Part shown: positions 5,633-7,032 of the stretch, piece by piece
Numbering within the stretch: the stretch's first letter is position 1
How the letters are laid out: each line of letters starts with the position of its first letter
NCBI GenBank assembly: GCA_002320245.1
Contig: DCKD01000017.1
Coordinates: forward strand, 1 to 7,032
Length of the DNA: 7,032 nucleotides
Direction: 5' to 3'
Source: Lachnospiraceae bacterium UBA1683
Lineage (GTDB): Bacteria > Bacillota > Clostridia > Lachnospirales > Lachnospiraceae
The notes under the pieces: model-generated
The model's database searches: none
Seen by the model: only the letters and a program-made list of their open reading frames with translations
Told to the model about the DNA's origin: nothing
Made by a program: the position numbers and the translations under genes

Positions 5633-5651
5633 TGATATCATTATGATATCA
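5633..5651. promoter_or_regulatory. Two tandem 8-bp palindromes over the SPFH promoter (candidate operator)
   Basis: TGATATCA at 5633-5640 and again at 5644-5651, each a perfect palindrome, separated by TTA; centres are 11 bases apart, about one helical turn. They overlap the -10 (5643-5648) and the expected transcription start. Tandem short palindromes are the style of site bound by RHH dimers, and an RHH gene lies in the same unit. Binding is inference. Confidence 0.45.
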
Positions 5652-5671
5652 CCAAGATAGACAGAGGTCAA
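5643..5671 (-). promoter_or_regulatory. Sigma-A promoter of the SPFH-RHH unit
   Basis: On the minus strand TTGACC (5666-5671), 17-base spacer, TATCAT (5643-5648), preceded by TG one base before the -10 (extended -10). Transcription would start near 5636, giving a leader of about 40 bases to the ATG at 5596. Confidence 0.75.
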
Positions 5672-5801
5672 GAGAGTTTGGAAAAATATATATCAGCAAA
5701 TTCACATCGGTTATCAATATTTACATTGTCAGTACATTAAGCCGATGCTATACTCAACTTACATCAACATTCAAGGACGTAATTTTTTCTAACATTCAAC
5801 G
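5672..5801. other. Intergenic stretch with no supported gene
   Basis: AT-rich DNA between the SPFH promoter and the transposase-like remnant. The only structure seen is a weak inverted repeat, CATCGG (5705-5710) and CCGATG (5742-5747), with a 31-base loop. No open frame with a ribosome binding site, no RNA gene recognised. Confidence 0.4.
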
Positions 5802-5808
5802 CGTCTGA

Positions 5809-5927
5809 GAGGGTATCTGTAGGATATTCATAGCCAAAAAACTACTCCAAAAGGGCATGTCTGTTGAGGACATACTGATATAACAGAGATTCTGATCCGG
5901 AAAGAGGTGGAGAATCTGAGAAAATGA
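5809..5927 (+). pseudogene. Frameshifted C-terminal remnant of an Rpn/PD-(D/E)XK-type transposase
   Basis: The plus strand reads EGICRIFIAKKLLQKGMSVEDI from 5809 and then, after loss of one base near 5873-5876, continues in the next frame as DITEILIRKEVENLRK with a TGA at 5925-5927. The combined pattern AKKLLxKGMSVEDIxxITxL...EEVExLRK is the usual tail of Rpn-family / PD-(D/E)XK nuclease transposases in Clostridia (family identity from memory). Nothing of the catalytic part is visible upstream. A strong hairpin terminator starts ten bases after the stop, as expected for a gene end in this direction. It is too short to be functional. Confidence 0.5.
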
Positions 5928-5936
5928 ATACAAAGA

Positions 5937-5969
5937 AAAGTTCTCCTTTGCGCATGTAAGGAGAACTTT
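5937..5969. terminator. Strong bidirectional intrinsic terminator
   Basis: Perfect 12-bp stem AAAGTTCTCCTT (5937-5948) / AAGGAGAACTTT (5958-5969) with a 9-base loop. T-runs follow on both strands (TTCGTATTTAT on plus after the stem's own Ts; TTCTTTG on minus). On the minus strand it lies 37 bases after the stop of the AraC gene and probably ends it; on the plus strand it ends the transposase-like remnant. Confidence 0.85.
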
Positions 5970-6006
5970 TTCGTATTTATTTTGAGTCAAGGCTACTGAT
6001 GTGACA

Positions 6007-6936
6007 TCAGCTATCGGATCCATCAGAGTTTTTAGAATATGATGAAAGTTTTTTGGTTGGTTTGTAATTTTTGGGAGACTGACCAAATTCTGCTTTAAAC
6101 ACCCGAAAGAAAGAAGAATAGTTCCCAAAACTGTATTTATCTACAACAAGAGAAATAGGTATTCCGGAGACTAAGTCTTGTCTTGCTAGAAAAAGTTTCT
6201 TCTTTATAATGTATTGATGCATTGTGATTCCAATTTCTTCTCGGAATATTTTAGATAAATGCGAACGACTTACAAAAAAATGGGTGCAAATATCTTGAAT
6301 ACATATGGATTCGTAAATGTATTCGTTAATATAATTAAGAACATTTGTCATCAGAACGTTTCCGCTTTGAGAAGATGAGAGCAGATTATAGTTCGGGCTT
6401 GAGTTCGGATTAAATAGTTTAAATTGTGCAAGATTTACCAAAAGCTCTATAACATTTGCATTTGTAAGTAAATCCGAACCGTATCTTTGCGATTTAGAAT
6501 GAATAAAAATAGATTCTAATAATTTATGAATCTTTATGGTGGATTCGGAATTTAAACGAATTTGAGCACTGCTTAAATATGTCTTTTTAAAGATTGCGGA
6601 TAAATTCGTGTTGTTAGATGAAAGAGAGTCTAAATAGGATGGTTTTAACCACAATACGAAACGCTCGTAAGGTTGGTTATCAAGGGTGTTAATATATGCA
6701 TAATGTTTTTGATTCGGTGAGATTAGAATAATATCACCGGAAAGAAGATGATATTCTTTGGTTTCTACATAATATGTTACATCTCCCGAGATAATAAAAT
6801 AAAACTCGTAGTAATTGTGCGTGTTTGGCACAATGTGAGATAAAGAGTAATCCAGGTTATAGTGAATTTCAAAATCTTTGTATTGCATCGGAACTTTGTG
6901 GAAGTAAGGCGTAGGTTCTAATCTGTTCTCTGACAT
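6007..6936 (-). CDS. AraC-family transcriptional regulator with cupin sensor domain
   Basis: A 309-residue cytosolic DNA-binding regulator. The N-terminal half is a cupin-type effector domain: HNYYEFYFIISGDVTYYV (40-57) and GDIILISPNQKHYA (67-80) with H40 and H78. The C-terminal 100 residues hold the two AraC helix-turn-helix motifs: YINEYIYESICIQDICTHFF / VSRSHLSKIFREEIG (202-236) and the signature region SFGNYSSFFRVFKAEFGQSP (269-288). This layout is usual for regulators of sugar or metabolite uptake in Clostridia; the effector cannot be told. The ATG has AAGGGA about five bases upstream, a strong site. The gene is visibly richer in A and T, with many AAT, TTA and ATA codons, than dgt or the linker gene, so it may have been acquired. 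Its usual target would be a neighbouring operon, probably to the right, outside the window. Confidence 0.93.
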   Translation of the reverse strand: MSENRLEPTPYFHKVPMQYKDFEIHYNLDYSLSHIVPNTHNYYEFYFIISGDVTYYVETKEYHLLSGDIILISPNQKHYAYINTLDNQPYERFVLWLKPSYLDSLSSNNTNLSAIFKKTYLSSAQIRLNSESTIKIHKLLESIFIHSKSQRYGSDLLTNANVIELLVNLAQFKLFNPNSSPNYNLLSSSQSGNVLMTNVLNYINEYIYESICIQDICTHFFVSRSHLSKIFREEIGITMHQYIIKKKLFLARQDLVSGIPISLVVDKYSFGNYSSFFRVFKAEFGQSPKNYKPTKKLSSYSKNSDGSDS

Positions 6937-6954
6937 GTAATCCCTTCTCTCTTA

Positions 6955-6960
6955 ATAATA
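6955..6960 (-). promoter_or_regulatory. Possible -10 of the AraC gene
   Basis: TATTAT on the minus strand, 19-24 bases before the ATG. No good -35 lies 16-18 bases further up; that place is covered by the edge of the dyad at 6978-6995, which could mean regulator-dependent expression. Confidence 0.3.
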
Positions 6961-6977
6961 TGAGTTAAACGACAAAT

Positions 6978-6995
6978 GAGACATAGTTTTGTCTC
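6978..6995. promoter_or_regulatory. Dyad symmetric site upstream of the AraC gene
   Basis: GAGACA (6978-6983) and TGTCTC (6990-6995) form a perfect 6-bp inverted repeat with a 6-base spacer, 42 bases before the AraC start codon. It may be a binding site for the AraC protein or another regulator, serving this gene, an off-window divergent operon, or both. No protein binding can be shown from sequence. Confidence 0.4.
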
Positions 6996-7032
6996 TGTAC
7001 TATATTGAACCTTGAAAATTTAATACATTATC

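Noticed and set aside
5705..5747. Inverted repeat CATCGG/CCGATG as a terminator or element end
   Set aside because: Stem is only 6 bp with a 31-base loop and no T-run; likely chance.

Overview
The window looks like chromosomal DNA of a gut-type Clostridia, most likely a Lachnospiraceae member. The reasons are a large Alu-containing SRP RNA, a Firmicutes-type Dgt, a Glu/Ser/Thr-rich protein of a kind I recall mainly from Lachnospiraceae (possibly DUF6128), an SPFH gene followed by a small ribbon-helix-helix gene, and strong AGGAGG-type ribosome binding sites. The assignment is by pattern recognition and recall; no search was run.

Layout. (1) 66-1475 (+): dgt, an HD-family dNTP triphosphohydrolase. 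(2) 1531-2715 (-): a 394-residue protein with two globular ends joined by a long acidic Ser/Thr/Glu linker encoded by two in-frame repeat arrays (45-bp and 36-bp units); it converges on dgt. (3) 2839-3345 (+): tadA, the tRNA adenosine deaminase. (4) 3408-3734 and 3722-4183 (+): an overlapping gene pair, a minimal nucleotidyltransferase (MNT) followed by a HEPN-domain protein, with its own extended -10 promoter. This is an MNT/HEPN toxin-antitoxin-type module with an unusual HEPN motif. (5) 4191-4223: a terminator that can work in both directions, shared by the HEPN gene and the SRP RNA. (6) about 4241-4504 (-): the SRP RNA, with a near-consensus promoter at 4510-4538. (7) 4575-5596 (-): an SPFH/band-7 membrane protein gene broken by an internal frame-disrupting deletion near 5155, followed by an intact small ribbon-helix-helix gene. 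A clear promoter at 5643-5671 carries two 8-bp palindromes over its -10. (8) 5809-5927 (+): a short frameshifted remnant resembling the C-terminus of an Rpn/PD-(D/E)XK-type transposase, then a strong hairpin terminator. (9) 6007-6936 (-): an AT-richer AraC-family regulator with an upstream dyad.

How the parts fit. dgt, tadA and the SRP RNA are housekeeping genes (nucleotide pools, tRNA wobble editing, membrane targeting). In Bacillus subtilis tadA, the SRP RNA gene and dnaX are neighbours on one strand. Here the SRP RNA faces tadA and the MNT/HEPN pair lies between them, so this old neighbourhood has probably been rearranged. The right part (broken SPFH gene, transposase remnant, AT-rich AraC gene) looks like decaying or acquired accessory DNA. 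The most interesting items are the MNT/HEPN module with its hidden TTG start and double -10 repeat, the SPFH/RHH unit with a possible RHH operator over its promoter, and the double repeat array in the linker protein.
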